From Virgibacillus indicus (GTDB taxonomy: Bacteria; Bacillota; Bacilli; Bacillales; Amphibacillaceae): a DNA stretch of 64,000 bases. Of the stretch, positions 1-9,577 are shown one piece after another (positions within the stretch are counted from its first letter, which is position 1; the number at the start of each line of letters is the position of its first letter). Made by a program: the position numbers and the translations under genes. The stretch is from positions 496,001-560,000 of the forward strand of contig NZ_NPMS01000001.1 of the NCBI RefSeq assembly GCF_002266285.1. Reading direction: 5' to 3'. The notes beneath the pieces are model-generated. The model did no database searches. It saw nothing but the letters and a program-made list of their open reading frames with translations, and was not told the origin of the DNA.

Positions 1-314
1 CCTTTATTGATACAAAAGAGGATATTCTCCACGTTGCAAATGAACTGTTGCAAAAGCATTGGAATTTAGAACCGATTCGTCTGCTTGGCATTACTGTCCA
101 GGATGTTGCTGAAAAGCAAACCATCAGCCAGCAGCTTGATTTATTTACTTATGAAAAAACAGCCAGCAAAGAAAAATTATACAAGACAGTCGATTCATTA
201 ACAGAGAAATTCGGCAAAAATATTTTTAAGACATTGAACGAAAATGACAATAAAGATCTTATTCAGCCAACAACCAGTTTTCAGAAAGATTTTTTAGACG
301 ACTTTAAACGATAA
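1..314 (+). CDS. dinB: DNA polymerase IV (Y-family), C-terminal fragment
   Basis: This is the 3' end of a gene entering from the left edge, read in the frame that begins at base 3. About 103 residues are visible, covering the end of the little-finger domain of a Y-family translesion polymerase. The segment with VANELLQKHW and the RLLGITV strand is typical of the DinB/PolIV C-terminus, followed by a variable charged tail. The palm and its catalytic carboxylates lie outside the window. In B. subtilis, polY1 (yqjH) occupies the same place near rnz and namA, which supports the call. The stop codon lies within the left arm of a terminator hairpin. Confidence 0.85.
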   Translation, partial: FIDTKEDILHVANELLQKHWNLEPIRLLGITVQDVAEKQTISQQLDLFTYEKTASKEKLYKTVDSLTEKFGKNIFKTLNENDNKDLIQPTTSFQKDFLDDFKR

Positions 315-349
315 AGACTTACACCTTCAGATCACAGGTGTAAGTCTTT
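313..349. terminator. Bidirectional intrinsic terminator between dinB and the ALDH gene
   Basis: A 14-bp perfect stem (arms 313-326 and 336-349) encloses a 9-nt loop, with A-rich and T-rich flanks. It lies between convergent genes and can serve both strands. Its left arm overlaps the dinB stop codon. Confidence 0.85.
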
Positions 350-350
350 A

Positions 351-1721
351 TTATTTCATGATTTGTTTAACTACAGACTGTGATAACTTTCCTCCAGGAT
401 ATCTGAAGGGCAAATCAAATTTGGTTGTCTGTTTTAATATGCTTTTATGGTGGGAGAATGTATCAAAGCTATATTTTCCATGATAGGTCCCCATACCGCT
501 TGCTCCGACACCGCCAAAAGGCAGATAAGGGTTTGCCAGATGGTAGAATGTGTCATTTATGCTTCCACCGCCAAAAGATAAATACTCCATGACCTGCTGC
601 TGGGTTTTTTCGTTTTCGCCAAAATAATAAAGTGCCAGCGGTTTTTCGTGATTCTTCAATGTAATCACGGCATCTTCAATATGATTAAACGTCAGCACAG
701 GCAGGATAGGGCCGAATATTTCTTCCTGCATAACCGGATCCTTCCAGGAAATCTTATCCAAAATGGTAGGCTCAATCTTTAATAATTCACTATCTGATTC
801 ACCGCCATGCAATATTGTTCCATTTGTTAAAAATTGCTTTAAACGGTCAAAATGTTTTTGATTTATGATGTGCGTATAATCTCCATTTTTTAAAGGCTGC
901 TTCCCATACAAAGATTTTACTTGTTTTTTCATAGCTTTCAGCAGTTTAAATTTAACTTTATCATGGACATACAAATAATCAGGAGCTACACAGGTCTGGC
1001 CTGCATTTGTAAATTTACCCCAGATGATTCGCTTTGCAGCAAGGCCAACGTTGGCATCCTCATCAACAATTACCGGACTTTTTCCGCCTAGCTCCAAGGT
1101 TACGGGGGTGAGATGGTTGCTTGCTTCTCTCATAATAATTTTCCCAACTTCCGAACTGCCGGTAAAAAATATATAATCAAAACGCTGTTTCAGCAAATCC
1201 TGTACAACTTCTTTATCTCCTGTAACTACTGTGATTAAAGAGGGATCATATGTATTTCTAATCATTTCTTCCAGTATCAGCGAGGTAGCTTTTGCGTATT
1301 CTGATGGCTTAATAACAACACAATTTCCTGCAGCAAGTGCACCAATAGCTGGAGCCAATGCTAGCTGCAGGGGGTAGTTCCAGGGAGAGATAATTAAGGT
1401 AACACCATAAGGCTCCTTCATAATATAGTTCTTGGTACCTTTATGAGTCATTGGTGCAGCTGCTTTATTAGGTTCCATCCAGTCAGCAAGATTCCTGATT
1501 GCAAAATCTATTTCGGTATAAAGAAACCCTAATTCAGTTGTAAGTGTTTCATGGCTTGATTTATTTAAATCTATTTTTAAAGCTTGATAAATCTCTGTTT
1601 CATAGTTTTTCAGCATTTGTTTCAGCTTTTTCAACTGTTCTTTTCGTGTTGAATAGTCGAACGTATTTCCGTTTAGAAAAAACGCGCGCTGATCATTGAC
1701 TATTTCTTCTGGTTGTTTCAT
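351..1721 (-). CDS. Aldehyde dehydrogenase, class 3 (YwdH/fatty aldehyde type)
   Basis: The 456-residue protein oxidises aldehydes with NAD(P)+. The length matches the short ALDH3-like family, which lacks the N-terminal extension of ~490-aa ALDHs. Visible motifs are SPWNYP near residues 112-117, the cofactor-loop FFTGS at 185-189, the general base Glu210 in LELGGKSP, and the nucleophile Cys244 in NAGQTC. The start is preceded by a GGAGAGA-type ribosome site. It stands alone, converging on dinB. In B. subtilis, gndA and zwf occupy this position, so the gene content here is lineage-specific. The exact substrate cannot be read from sequence; medium- or long-chain aldehydes are a family-based guess. 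Confidence 0.9.
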   Translation of the reverse strand: MKQPEEIVNDQRAFFLNGNTFDYSTRKEQLKKLKQMLKNYETEIYQALKIDLNKSSHETLTTELGFLYTEIDFAIRNLADWMEPNKAAAPMTHKGTKNYIMKEPYGVTLIISPWNYPLQLALAPAIGALAAGNCVVIKPSEYAKATSLILEEMIRNTYDPSLITVVTGDKEVVQDLLKQRFDYIFFTGSSEVGKIIMREASNHLTPVTLELGGKSPVIVDEDANVGLAAKRIIWGKFTNAGQTCVAPDYLYVHDKVKFKLLKAMKKQVKSLYGKQPLKNGDYTHIINQKHFDRLKQFLTNGTILHGGESDSELLKIEPTILDKISWKDPVMQEEIFGPILPVLTFNHIEDAVITLKNHEKPLALYYFGENEKTQQQVMEYLSFGGGSINDTFYHLANPYLPFGGVGASGMGTYHGKYSFDTFSHHKSILKQTTKFDLPFRYPGGKLSQSVVKQIMK

Positions 1722-1766
1722 AGAAATCTCTCCTCAATTAATTGTTCCTGCTTTCAGGTGCAGCTT

Positions 1767-2690
1767 TCATTTTTTATTTATTGTGAACTGATCATAATCA
1801 TTTGCAAGTTCTGTATCAGAAAAAATCTCTTTTGCCTCCCTCAGTAAATCCTGATTATCTTCTTTCTGATAACGAGAAGAAATATGTGTTAATATCAGTC
1901 TGTTGACATTGCTAGCTTTTGCCAGTTCTGCAGCCTGTACAGTAGTTGAATGAAAGTATTGTTTTGCCAGAGCTTGCCTTTCATGATTAAAGGTTGCTTC
2001 ATGTACCAGAACATCTGAATTTTTTACAAATGTCCTGAATTGCATTGATGAACGTGTATCCCCAAGAATAGTGATGACACGGCCTTTTTTATCTGGACCA
2101 ATAAAATCTTCACGATGAATAATAAGACCATCCTGATACGTGGTAACTGGATTTTCTTTTATCTGCTGATAAATTGGCCCAGGCATAATACCCGCTTCTT
2201 TTAATTTATCAACAAGCAGTGTGCCCGGAGAATCTTTTTCAACAATTCGATAACCAAAACTGTCGATTCCGTGATCAAGCTTTTGGATGTAAATTGTAAA
2301 ATTTTCATCCTCAATGATTTGTCCGTCTTCAATTTCGATGATTGCTAAAGGGTAGGTAAGATGTGTGCCTGACACTTTAAGGGATGTCTCTATATATTCT
2401 TTAATCCCTTTTGGCCCATATACAGTCAATTCATCACTGCCACCCTGAAAAGAACGGCTGCTCAGAAGCCCCGGTAAACCAAATATATGATCTCCATGCA
2501 TATGTGTGATAAAAACTTTGTTTATTTTTCCTGGTTTAATTGAGGTTCGTAATATTTGCTGTTGTGTTGATTCACCACAATCAAATAGCCAAATGCTGTT
2601 AATCTCCTGTAATAGGGTAAGTGCAATTGCTGAAACGTTTCGTTGTTTAGATGGAACACCTGCGCCTGTTCCAAGGAAAATTAATTCCAC
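1767..2690 (-). CDS. rnz: Ribonuclease Z
   Basis: This 307-residue MBL-fold endonuclease removes 3' trailers from tRNA precursors that lack an encoded CCA. The N-terminus [11 protein letters not shown] and the zinc motif HMHGDH at residues 63-68 are diagnostic. Further ligands are visible in [16 protein letters not shown] and the late ILTHISSRY. The length agrees with B. subtilis RNase Z (yqjK, 307 aa). The gene is 19 bp downstream of namA on the same strand, so the two may be co-transcribed. The local order rnz-namA matches yqjK-yqjM in B. subtilis. Confidence 0.95.
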   Translation of the reverse strand: MELIFLGTGAGVPSKQRNVSAIALTLLQEINSIWLFDCGESTQQQILRTSIKPGKINKVFITHMHGDHIFGLPGLLSSRSFQGGSDELTVYGPKGIKEYIETSLKVSGTHLTYPLAIIEIEDGQIIEDENFTIYIQKLDHGIDSFGYRIVEKDSPGTLLVDKLKEAGIMPGPIYQQIKENPVTTYQDGLIIHREDFIGPDKKGRVITILGDTRSSMQFRTFVKNSDVLVHEATFNHERQALAKQYFHSTTVQAAELAKASNVNRLILTHISSRYQKEDNQDLLREAKEIFSDTELANDYDQFTINKK

Positions 2691-2709
2691 ATTTATTCAC
2701 CTGCCATTG

Positions 2710-3726
2710 TCATTTCCATCCACGCTCATATTGTGTGGGTGCTTTTATAGTATACCCTAATTCATCTGCTGCAGCTTTTGTCCAGTAGGGATTCTTCAAA
2801 AGAGATCTGCCAAGAAAAACAAGATCAGCACGATTATTTTGCAATATTTCCTCAGCCTGAATACCGGTAGTTATCAATCCGACTGCACCAGTAGCTATAG
2901 ATGTCTCCTGTCTGATAGTTTCACAACGCTTTACTTGATAACCCGGATATACTGAGATAGATGCAGGTACAACGCCACCTGAACTGCAGTCTATTAAATC
3001 AACATCCTGCTCTTTCATTTTTTCTGCAAAATAAAGAATATCTTCAAGCGTATTCCCTTCCTCATGATATTCATTTGTTGAAATTCGGACAAATAATGGG
3101 CCATTCCAAACATTTTTTACTGCTTCAATTATATCATGTAAAAAGCGGTAGCGATTTTCTGCGCTGCCTCCATATTCATCCTTGCGTTGATTGGATAATG
3201 GCGATAGGAATTCATTAATTAAATAACCATGTGCTGCATGAATTTCAATAATATCAAACCCTGACTCCTTAGATCTTACAGCCGCATTTTTAAAAGCATC
3301 AATCGTTTCATTAATATCATTAATTGACATTTCCTGAGGTTTTTTGGAATTTTCATCAAATGGAAAGGCTGATGGTGCGTATATCATTGATTCAAGTCTG
3401 GCCTTTCTTCCAGCATGTGCCAGCTGGATGCCTGATTTTGCATTGTTATTATGTATTTGTTCATTTAACTGTCTTAGCCCGGATATATGATCATCACTCC
3501 AGATTCCAAGATCCTGAGGAGAAATACGCCCCTCTTTCTGAACTGCAGTGGCCTCTGTCATAACCAATCCTACCTGCCCGACTGCACGCGTTGTATAATG
3601 TGTTAAATGAAATGGGGTGATCTTGCCATCTTCAGCAATTGAAGAGTACATGCACATTGGTGACATGACGATACGGTTTTTTATGGTTACCCCTTTAAAA
3701 TCTATTGGTGTGAATAATTTTGCCAT
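2710..3726 (-). CDS. namA: NADPH dehydrogenase / old yellow enzyme NamA (YqjM)
   Basis: This FMN-dependent ene-reductase has 338 residues from the chosen start. The reading frame extends 30 codons further upstream, but the start at 3726 (MAKLFTPI) aligns with B. subtilis YqjM and has a GAGGAG ribosome site just before it. YqjM-type features are the active-site Cys25 and Tyr27 in SPMCMYS, AHAGRKA at about residues 103-109, and the substrate-binding pair in [10 protein letters not shown]. It reduces activated C=C bonds and nitro compounds, with a role in electrophile detoxification inferred from the family. It lies upstream of rnz and 16 bp downstream of the glycerophosphodiesterase gene, suggesting a three-gene minus-strand unit. 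Confidence 0.93.
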   Translation of the reverse strand: MAKLFTPIDFKGVTIKNRIVMSPMCMYSSIAEDGKITPFHLTHYTTRAVGQVGLVMTEATAVQKEGRISPQDLGIWSDDHISGLRQLNEQIHNNNAKSGIQLAHAGRKARLESMIYAPSAFPFDENSKKPQEMSINDINETIDAFKNAAVRSKESGFDIIEIHAAHGYLINEFLSPLSNQRKDEYGGSAENRYRFLHDIIEAVKNVWNGPLFVRISTNEYHEEGNTLEDILYFAEKMKEQDVDLIDCSSGGVVPASISVYPGYQVKRCETIRQETSIATGAVGLITTGIQAEEILQNNRADLVFLGRSLLKNPYWTKAAADELGYTIKAPTQYERGWK

Positions 3727-3742
3727 TTTAGAAAAAACTCCT

Positions 3743-4489
3743 CTACTTGTGATAAAAGTTAGTACGAAATTGCAGTGCTTTATCTGGAATATCTGTAAAT
3801 ATACCATTGCATTCATGTGTAAAGCATTTCATTATATGTGCCGAGCGGTTTACTGTATAAACTCGAACAGCCATTTTTGCCTGTTTACATTGATCAACCA
3901 GCAGCTTATTTAATAACCTGTATTTTATATGAATAGCATTTGCACCTAGCTCGTGTGCATGGGAAACCAGATTTCGGTTTCGTTTGGAGGTTAAGAATGC
4001 TATCCCAATGTCTTTATTATAATCTTTTAGCCTGTGGACACTTCTTGGATTGAATGTAGATAGTGTGGTACGATTTAGTAATTGATAGTCTTTAAGCCTT
4101 TCATAAACAATTGATTCCAGATGCTTATAATCTATCTTATTATTTTTTAACTCAATATTTAAACATAAAGGCTTATCCTTCACCCATTGCAGTAATTCAT
4201 CCAATGAAATTATTTGCGTTCCTGTAAATTCACCTGAAAACCATGAACCAGCATCCAACTGTCTCAGCTGTTCAAAGGTAAGATCCTTAATGTAACCAGT
4301 ACCATTCGTTGTCCGTTTTACCTGTTCATCGTGAATTAAAACTGGGATATTATCTTTTGTAAGCTGTACATCCGTCTCAATGCCTTCAGCCTTTGACTGA
4401 TAGGCAAGCTCAAATGCCGGCATCGTATTTTCAGGTGCATATCTACTGGCTCCACGGTGGGCAATGATTTTTGTTTTCAATAAATTCAC
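3743..4489 (-). CDS. Glycerophosphodiester phosphodiesterase, cytoplasmic
   Basis: The 248-residue protein hydrolyses glycerophosphodiesters to glycerol-3-phosphate and an alcohol. GDPD-family residues are clear: His11-Arg12 in AHRGAS, Glu20-Asn21, Glu38 and Asp40 in IETDVQ, and His53 in LIHDE. There is no signal peptide or membrane segment, so it resembles the short UgpQ/YqiK type rather than secreted GlpQ. It is the first gene of the probable minus-strand unit with namA and rnz. It is divergent from the RocB-like peptidase, with only 75 bp between the starts for both promoters. Confidence 0.9.
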   Translation of the reverse strand: MNLLKTKIIAHRGASRYAPENTMPAFELAYQSKAEGIETDVQLTKDNIPVLIHDEQVKRTTNGTGYIKDLTFEQLRQLDAGSWFSGEFTGTQIISLDELLQWVKDKPLCLNIELKNNKIDYKHLESIVYERLKDYQLLNRTTLSTFNPRSVHRLKDYNKDIGIAFLTSKRNRNLVSHAHELGANAIHIKYRLLNKLLVDQCKQAKMAVRVYTVNRSAHIMKCFTHECNGIFTDIPDKALQFRTNFYHK

Positions 4490-4564
4490 CTCTTTATTGA
4501 TTGTGTTTTATTTTTCATGAAAAGTCAATTTGTTCAAAACAAAAGCGCAAGGGGGAGAATTACA

Positions 4565-6196
4565 ATGAAAAAGTGGCAGACTAAAAAGCAATTAACAGAT
4601 TTACTATGTTCACTTGTAAACCACCAGAGTATTACCGGTACTACCGCTGAGATTGCAATCGCAGAGTATCTTCATCATCAGCTTGGGGAAAAAGTATATT
4701 TTCAGAATAACCCTAATCATTTACAATTACATCCGCTTGATGATGGAAGAAGATTATTGACCGCTTTGGTTAGAGGAAAAAGCAGCCGCAGTGAAACAGT
4801 CATACTGTTGAGTCATTTTGATGTTGTGGGGACAGATGACTATGGTTCGATCCAAAATCTGGCATTTCATCCCAGAGAACTTACGAGGGAAATGAATAAT
4901 ATCAAAGATGAGCTTCCTCCCGCTGTTCAGGAGGATTTGGATAATGGTGATTGGCTATTTGGACGCGGCAGCATGGATATGAAGGCGGGACTATCTATCC
5001 ATTTATCTATAATTGAAAAGGCAATCGAAGGGGAGTTTGATGGTAATATTCTTCTTCTGACTGTTCCGGATGAGGAAGTAAACTCAATGGGAATGCTCAC
5101 AGCTTTGCCTGTTTTAAACCAGCTGAAAAAAGATGAAAATTTAACCTATAATGCCTGCTTAAATGGAGAACCGATGTTCAGCAAATATCCCGGTGATCCT
5201 TCCTATTATGTATATACTGGATCCATTGGAAAAGTACTTCCCGGATTTTACTGTTATGGGAAAGAGTCACATGTTGGTGAGCCTTTTGCCGGGATAAACC
5301 CTAACTTAATGGTCTCATTTTTGTCACAACAGCTTGAATTGAATGAATCATTTATTGAAAAAATTGATGATGAGGTAACACCACCGCCCGTCAGCTTGAT
5401 GCAGCGGGATCTTAAAAAAGAATATTCCGTCCAGACGCCCCATGCAGCCATTTCGATGTATAATGTACTCTTCTTAAAGCAATCTTTTAAAGAAATTAAT
5501 GAAAAATTATTAGCAGGTGCAAAAAAAGCCGCAGAAAATATTGAAGGCTACATTAAAGATAAATCAGAAAAGTTTTCCAAGGTTGCTTCAGATTTTTCAA
5601 TGTCTCAATCAAATGTAAATGTTTTGATGTATGAGGAATTGTATGCTGAAGCTGTTAAACGATATGGCAAGGGGGAAATAACACGCAGGCAAAATTTACT
5701 GTTCAGTCAGCGTGAACAAGGGGACCGTGATTTTTCTACGCTGCTTGTACAGGACTTGGCATCTCTCTGCAAGGATTTAACACCAATGATCGTATTATTT
5801 TACAGTCCGCCATTTTATCCCGCAGTTACTTCGCATGCCGATCCATACATTAAAAATGTAATGGACAGTGTAAAAGAGTACACCAGAGATCAGTTTCATG
5901 TTAAGTTAACAGTTTCTGAATTTTTTACGGGACTGTCTGACCTTAGCTATGTTGGACCTGTATCCTCCAGCAGCAAATTACAGCAACTAACCGTAAATAT
6001 GCCGCTGCAAAACAATGGGTTTGTTTTCCCGGAAGATATAATGGATCAGCTAACCATGCCTGTTTTAAATATAGGTCCGCTTGGGAAAGATCCCCATCAA
6101 TGGACGGAAAGACTTGAGCTGACTTATAGTTTTGATTATTTGCCTTCGATATTGACTGAAGCTATTCATCAGCTTTTTAAACAGCATACATCATAA
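4565..6196 (+). CDS. RocB-like M20-family metallopeptidase/deacylase (YqjN)
   Basis: The 543-residue protein has a dinuclear-zinc M20 fold. Metal-site residues are visible as SHFDVVG (His84, Asp86), RGSMDMKAG (Asp138) and VPDEE (Glu170/171). The size and the long insertions match RocB and YqjN rather than the ~400-aa DapE/ArgE enzymes. The frame opens at 4517, but the start at 4565 is preferred because AAGGGGGAGA lies just upstream. RocB is linked genetically to arginine use, but its reaction is not established, so an amino-acid or peptide role is only inferred. In B. subtilis, yqjN also neighbours namA and the yqjP-yqjQ pair. Confidence 0.85.
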   Translation: MKKWQTKKQLTDLLCSLVNHQSITGTTAEIAIAEYLHHQLGEKVYFQNNPNHLQLHPLDDGRRLLTALVRGKSSRSETVILLSHFDVVGTDDYGSIQNLAFHPRELTREMNNIKDELPPAVQEDLDNGDWLFGRGSMDMKAGLSIHLSIIEKAIEGEFDGNILLLTVPDEEVNSMGMLTALPVLNQLKKDENLTYNACLNGEPMFSKYPGDPSYYVYTGSIGKVLPGFYCYGKESHVGEPFAGINPNLMVSFLSQQLELNESFIEKIDDEVTPPPVSLMQRDLKKEYSVQTPHAAISMYNVLFLKQSFKEINEKLLAGAKKAAENIEGYIKDKSEKFSKVASDFSMSQSNVNVLMYEELYAEAVKRYGKGEITRRQNLLFSQREQGDRDFSTLLVQDLASLCKDLTPMIVLFYSPPFYPAVTSHADPYIKNVMDSVKEYTRDQFHVKLTVSEFFTGLSDLSYVGPVSSSSKLQQLTVNMPLQNNGFVFPEDIMDQLTMPVLNIGPLGKDPHQWTERLELTYSFDYLPSILTEAIHQLFKQHTS

Positions 6197-6296
6197 AATG
6201 TTTTACATCCCTTGTCACTTAAAATGACATTCAGGGTGGAAAGGTGTAAAATAAGCATAACTGAATAACCATTCACTTTTTGGAGGATCTGATCAA

Positions 6297-7259
6297 ATGA
6301 AAGTATTAGACAAGACAGTCAGTCAAATTACAATACCGACACCATTCGCAGTAGGAGATACACATGTGTACCTTATTAAAGGCGATACATTGTCATTAGT
6401 AGATGCTGGGGTGAAAACAAAAGAAGCCTGGGAAGCATTTAAGATTCAATTAAAAGAATTAGGGTACTTTCCAAAAGATATTGAACAAATTATTTTGACC
6501 CATCATCATCCGGACCATATTGGTTTAGTGGAAATGTTCCCACGTTTAAAGAGCCTGACAGCACATAAAAATGTGGATTTATGGCTTACAAGGGATGAAG
6601 ATTTTTTCAGCCATTATGAGAAGTTTTTCAGGGATTACTTTATAGAATGTGGCGTACCTGAATATCTGCAAAAGGTACTTGATAAATTACGCAGTCCTCT
6701 CAAATTTGCAGGAGAGGGAAAGTTAACACAGAACATTGATGAAGGCGATCCTTTGCCAGGCCACGAAGATTGGGAAGTAATCGAAACAAAAGGGCATGCA
6801 CAGAGCCACTTATCATTTTTACGCAAACATGATGGTGTATTTATCGGCGGGGATCATTTGCTGCAGCATATATCACCTAACCCTCTAATCGAACCGCCAA
6901 TTGCAGCAGACGATGAGAGGCCAAAGCCAATGCTGCAGTACAGGGCTAATTTAAATAAATGCATGCACCTTGGAATTAACACTGTACTTCCAGGGCATGG
7001 AAAGGTTTTTTCAAATCCAAAAGAAATTATACCAACTAGATTATCAAAACAGGAACAGCGTGCTGCTAAAGTCTTTTCACTGCTGAAAGAAAAATCGCAA
7101 ACGCCATTTCAAATATGTCAGCAGATTTTCTCTAAACAATATGATAACCAGATTGAACTAACCATGTCTGAAACTATTGGCCAGCTTGATTACCTTGAGG
7201 ATGAGGGACTAATCGGCAAAGAGGGGGAGAATGGTATTTTAAATTATTATGCCAAATAA
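6297..7259 (+). CDS. MBL-fold metallohydrolase (YqjP)
   Basis: The 320-residue protein has the metallo-beta-lactamase zinc motif HHHPDH at residues 69-74 in ILTHHHPDHIGL. Further ligands appear in ETKGHAQSHLSF, FIGGDHLL and LPGHGKVF. A C-terminal stretch of about 80 residues looks like the winged-helix tail of glyoxalase-II-like and LACTB2-like proteins. The substrate is unknown. GGAGG precedes the ATG at good spacing. It overlaps the following SDR gene by 11 bp, so the pair is translationally coupled, as with yqjP-yqjQ in B. subtilis. Confidence 0.85.
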   Translation: MKVLDKTVSQITIPTPFAVGDTHVYLIKGDTLSLVDAGVKTKEAWEAFKIQLKELGYFPKDIEQIILTHHHPDHIGLVEMFPRLKSLTAHKNVDLWLTRDEDFFSHYEKFFRDYFIECGVPEYLQKVLDKLRSPLKFAGEGKLTQNIDEGDPLPGHEDWEVIETKGHAQSHLSFLRKHDGVFIGGDHLLQHISPNPLIEPPIAADDERPKPMLQYRANLNKCMHLGINTVLPGHGKVFSNPKEIIPTRLSKQEQRAAKVFSLLKEKSQTPFQICQQIFSKQYDNQIELTMSETIGQLDYLEDEGLIGKEGENGILNYYAK

Positions 7260-8043
7260 TATAAGAAATAAAAAAATAATTGTTACTGGAGCCTCAAGCG
7301 GTATCGGGGAATTCATTTCTTGGCATATCGCTGCGTATGGCGGTATGCCAATAATGCTTGCACGCTCAATTGATAAATTACATGAGCAGCAAAAAAGCAT
7401 AATGGCAGAATTTAATAGTGACAGTTTCGCGTATAAAGTCAATTTACAAAACATCACAGAACTTGATTATACGGTAGAAAAAATATTACAGGAACATGGC
7501 CAGGTGCATGGCTTGATTAATAATGCTGGAACGGGAATGTTTGCTTATGTGAAGGATATGGCCTGGGAAGAAATGGAGCAGATGTTTCGGTTGAATGTGT
7601 TTGCATTAATACGTATAACAAAACTGATACTGCCGCATTTTCTCGAACATGGTGAGGGGCATATCGTAAACATCGCTTCACAGGCCGGTAAGATTTCAAC
7701 TCCAAAGTCAGCTGTATATGCTTCAACAAAGCATGCTGTCCTGGGGTTTACAAATTCATTAAGACTGGAGGCAGCTGCAGATAATATAAATGTAACTTCA
7801 ATCAATTTAGGTCCGGTTCGAACAAACTTTTTTAAAACTGCAGATCCCTCAGGCAATTATCAAAAGAATGTTGATCGCTATATGCTTGATCCAGATAAAG
7901 TTGCAGAAAAAATAGTTCGGTATCTGTTTACTTCAAAACGTGAAATTAATCTTCCGTTCTGGATGGAGTTTGGAAGCAAACTCTATCATCTGTTCCCGCA
8001 ATTAATGGAAACGATCTTGAAAAATCAATTTAATAAGAAGTAG
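7249..8043 (+). CDS. Short-chain dehydrogenase/reductase (YqjQ)
   Basis: This 264-residue Rossmann-fold oxidoreductase shows the NAD(P) motif TGASSGIG at residues 13-20, NNAG at 91-94 and the catalytic set Ser144, Tyr157 and Lys161 (YASTK). The classical SDR length and the NADP-type ARS after strand 2 are visible. The substrate is unknown. The start overlaps the end of yqjP by 11 bp. No well-spaced ribosome site precedes this ATG, because the nearest purine run (7221-7229) is 19 bases away. Re-initiation after yqjP is therefore likely. Confidence 0.88.
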   Translation: MPNNIRNKKIIVTGASSGIGEFISWHIAAYGGMPIMLARSIDKLHEQQKSIMAEFNSDSFAYKVNLQNITELDYTVEKILQEHGQVHGLINNAGTGMFAYVKDMAWEEMEQMFRLNVFALIRITKLILPHFLEHGEGHIVNIASQAGKISTPKSAVYASTKHAVLGFTNSLRLEAAADNINVTSINLGPVRTNFFKTADPSGNYQKNVDRYMLDPDKVAEKIVRYLFTSKREINLPFWMEFGSKLYHLFPQLMETILKNQFNKK

Positions 8044-8166
8044 GAAATTCTGATAATACAAGATAGATAATGGAAGTTCAATCTTTCAGTTCAAGATTAT
8101 ATATTAAGGTTTTGTTCTAAAAGTAAATTTCACATAGTTGATTAACCGAAAAGAGGAGGGATAAGT

Positions 8167-8490
8167 TTGAAATTATCAATTTCACCTGAAGCGAGGAAGC
8201 AATTAAATCAGTTAAATACAGAGAATAGCAGATACCTGCTATTGTGGTATGATACCGACGGATGCGGGTGTGGTGTTAACGGAATGCCAACTATCCGTTT
8301 TACCAATGAGAAAACTTCATCGGATATCAAGGTAGACAATGATATGTATTCTGTATTAATTCATAAACAACAGGCAACTTTCTTTGCAGAAAATATGAGT
8401 CTGAGCTTAGTAAACGGGGTATTCCGCCTTTCCAGTCCAGAGGGCATTTTAAACCCTTTCATCTCCCAGCAAAGTGTTTGTGAAGTATAA
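8167..8490 (+). CDS. HesB/IscA-like iron-sulfur biogenesis family protein (YqkB)
   Basis: The 107-residue protein belongs to the Fe-S biosynthesis (HesB-like) fold. It has an internal DGCGCG motif with Cys33 and Cys35, and a late SVCEV that supplies a third cysteine. This differs from A-type carriers, whose conserved cysteines form a C-x-C pair at the C-terminus. The length matches B. subtilis YqkB. Translation begins at TTG, preceded by GAGGAGGG seven bases upstream. A role in Fe-S handling is family inference only. It ends in a perfect palindromic terminator. Confidence 0.8.
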   Translation: MKLSISPEARKQLNQLNTENSRYLLLWYDTDGCGCGVNGMPTIRFTNEKTSSDIKVDNDMYSVLIHKQQATFFAENMSLSLVNGVFRLSSPEGILNPFISQQSVCEV

Positions 8491-8520
8491 AAAAACAAAG
8501 GTCATATGACCTTTGTTTTT
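8491..8520. terminator. Bidirectional terminator, perfect 30-bp palindrome
   Basis: The whole 30 bp is a perfect palindrome with A5 and T5 ends, centred on ATAT between the GGTC and GACC parts of the arms. It lies between the convergent yqkB and yqkF genes and fits termination in both directions. Confidence 0.85.
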
Positions 8521-9444
8521 TTACCTATGATTTTCATATTTAATCTGTTTTGAAATGTTGTTTTGAATATCTAAATAATTTTCATTTGATAAGGCAGTGG
8601 AGAGATGGACTGATGTATTTTCTTCCAGCTGTTTAATGGAACTTGCTCCGAATACTGCACTTGCCACCGCAGGGTGTTTCAAAACATATTTTAAAGAAAG
8701 TTCATTTAATGTAAACTCTTCCCCGAATGTTTCTGATAAGTTTTGATAAATTTCTTCCAGTTCCTTTCTGGAATACTCGAGAAATCCATTTTGCCCCTTA
8801 TCATTTATCTGCTTCTCTGCACTGCTGCTAAGCATCCCTTTTGCCAACGGTCCCCGGGCAAGGACACTGATACGATTGGCATGAAGCAAATCCAAAATTT
8901 CTTCCTCGGGTCTGCGGTCGAGAATACTGTATTGCATCATCACAGCATCAATACTGGAATGTTTTACATATTCACGGATTACATTGGGACGAATGGAGGA
9001 AATTCCATATCCTCTTATTAAACCTTCCGATTTTAATTCCTCAAATGCCTCAATTGATTCACTTATCGGATCATCAATTGTACCGCCATGAAGCATATAA
9101 AAATCAATGTAATCAGTATTCAGTCTTGCCAAACTGTCTTTTAACCCATTTTTAATATGTTCCTTTGAGGGGTCCCAGAACCAGTCTTTTTCTGTTCGAT
9201 TAAAATGATTTCCGACCTTAGTAGTTAATACAATTTCATCACGTTTATTCTTAATTACGCTGCCAATTATTTCCTCATTTTTTCCAAAGTCATATAAATC
9301 AGCCGTATCCAAATGATTGATTCCTCTATCCAGAGCAGAATCGATTATTTTAGATGCATGGCTGACATCTGTGCCCAGTGACATGCAGCCAAGTGTTAAT
9401 TCTGAAACATAGATATCGGATTTGCCTAATTGATTTTGTTTCAA
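8521..9444 (-). CDS. Aldo/keto reductase (YqkF)
   Basis: This 307-residue (beta/alpha)8 NADPH-dependent oxidoreductase has the catalytic tetrad Asp46, Tyr51, Lys76 and His119, read from DTADLYDFG, TTKVG and YMLHGG. The C-terminal FGASSIKQLEEN segment is a typical coenzyme-phosphate site. The physiological substrate is unknown. Its place between yqkB and nudF, on the opposite strand to both, matches yqkF in B. subtilis. Confidence 0.88.
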   Translation of the reverse strand: MKQNQLGKSDIYVSELTLGCMSLGTDVSHASKIIDSALDRGINHLDTADLYDFGKNEEIIGSVIKNKRDEIVLTTKVGNHFNRTEKDWFWDPSKEHIKNGLKDSLARLNTDYIDFYMLHGGTIDDPISESIEAFEELKSEGLIRGYGISSIRPNVIREYVKHSSIDAVMMQYSILDRRPEEEILDLLHANRISVLARGPLAKGMLSSSAEKQINDKGQNGFLEYSRKELEEIYQNLSETFGEEFTLNELSLKYVLKHPAVASAVFGASSIKQLEENTSVHLSTALSNENYLDIQNNISKQIKYENHR

Positions 9445-9577
9445 TTTTTTAAAAAGCCTCCTTTTTCTCTGTTAACTATATTGTAGAAACTGCAAAGGTT
9501 TAATTCAACTATTTAATAAGGGTATATGGAATATGTATGCTAAAATAGAGGAAGCATGAAAATATTAAGGGTGATAG

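Noticed and set aside
7231-7242. A three-codon minicistron (Met-Val-Phe-stop) after GAGGGGGAG, in frame with yqjQ
   Set aside because: The purine run nearly abuts this ATG, and in-frame continuation is blocked by TAA. It is noted only because it separates the ribosome-like site from the yqjQ start.
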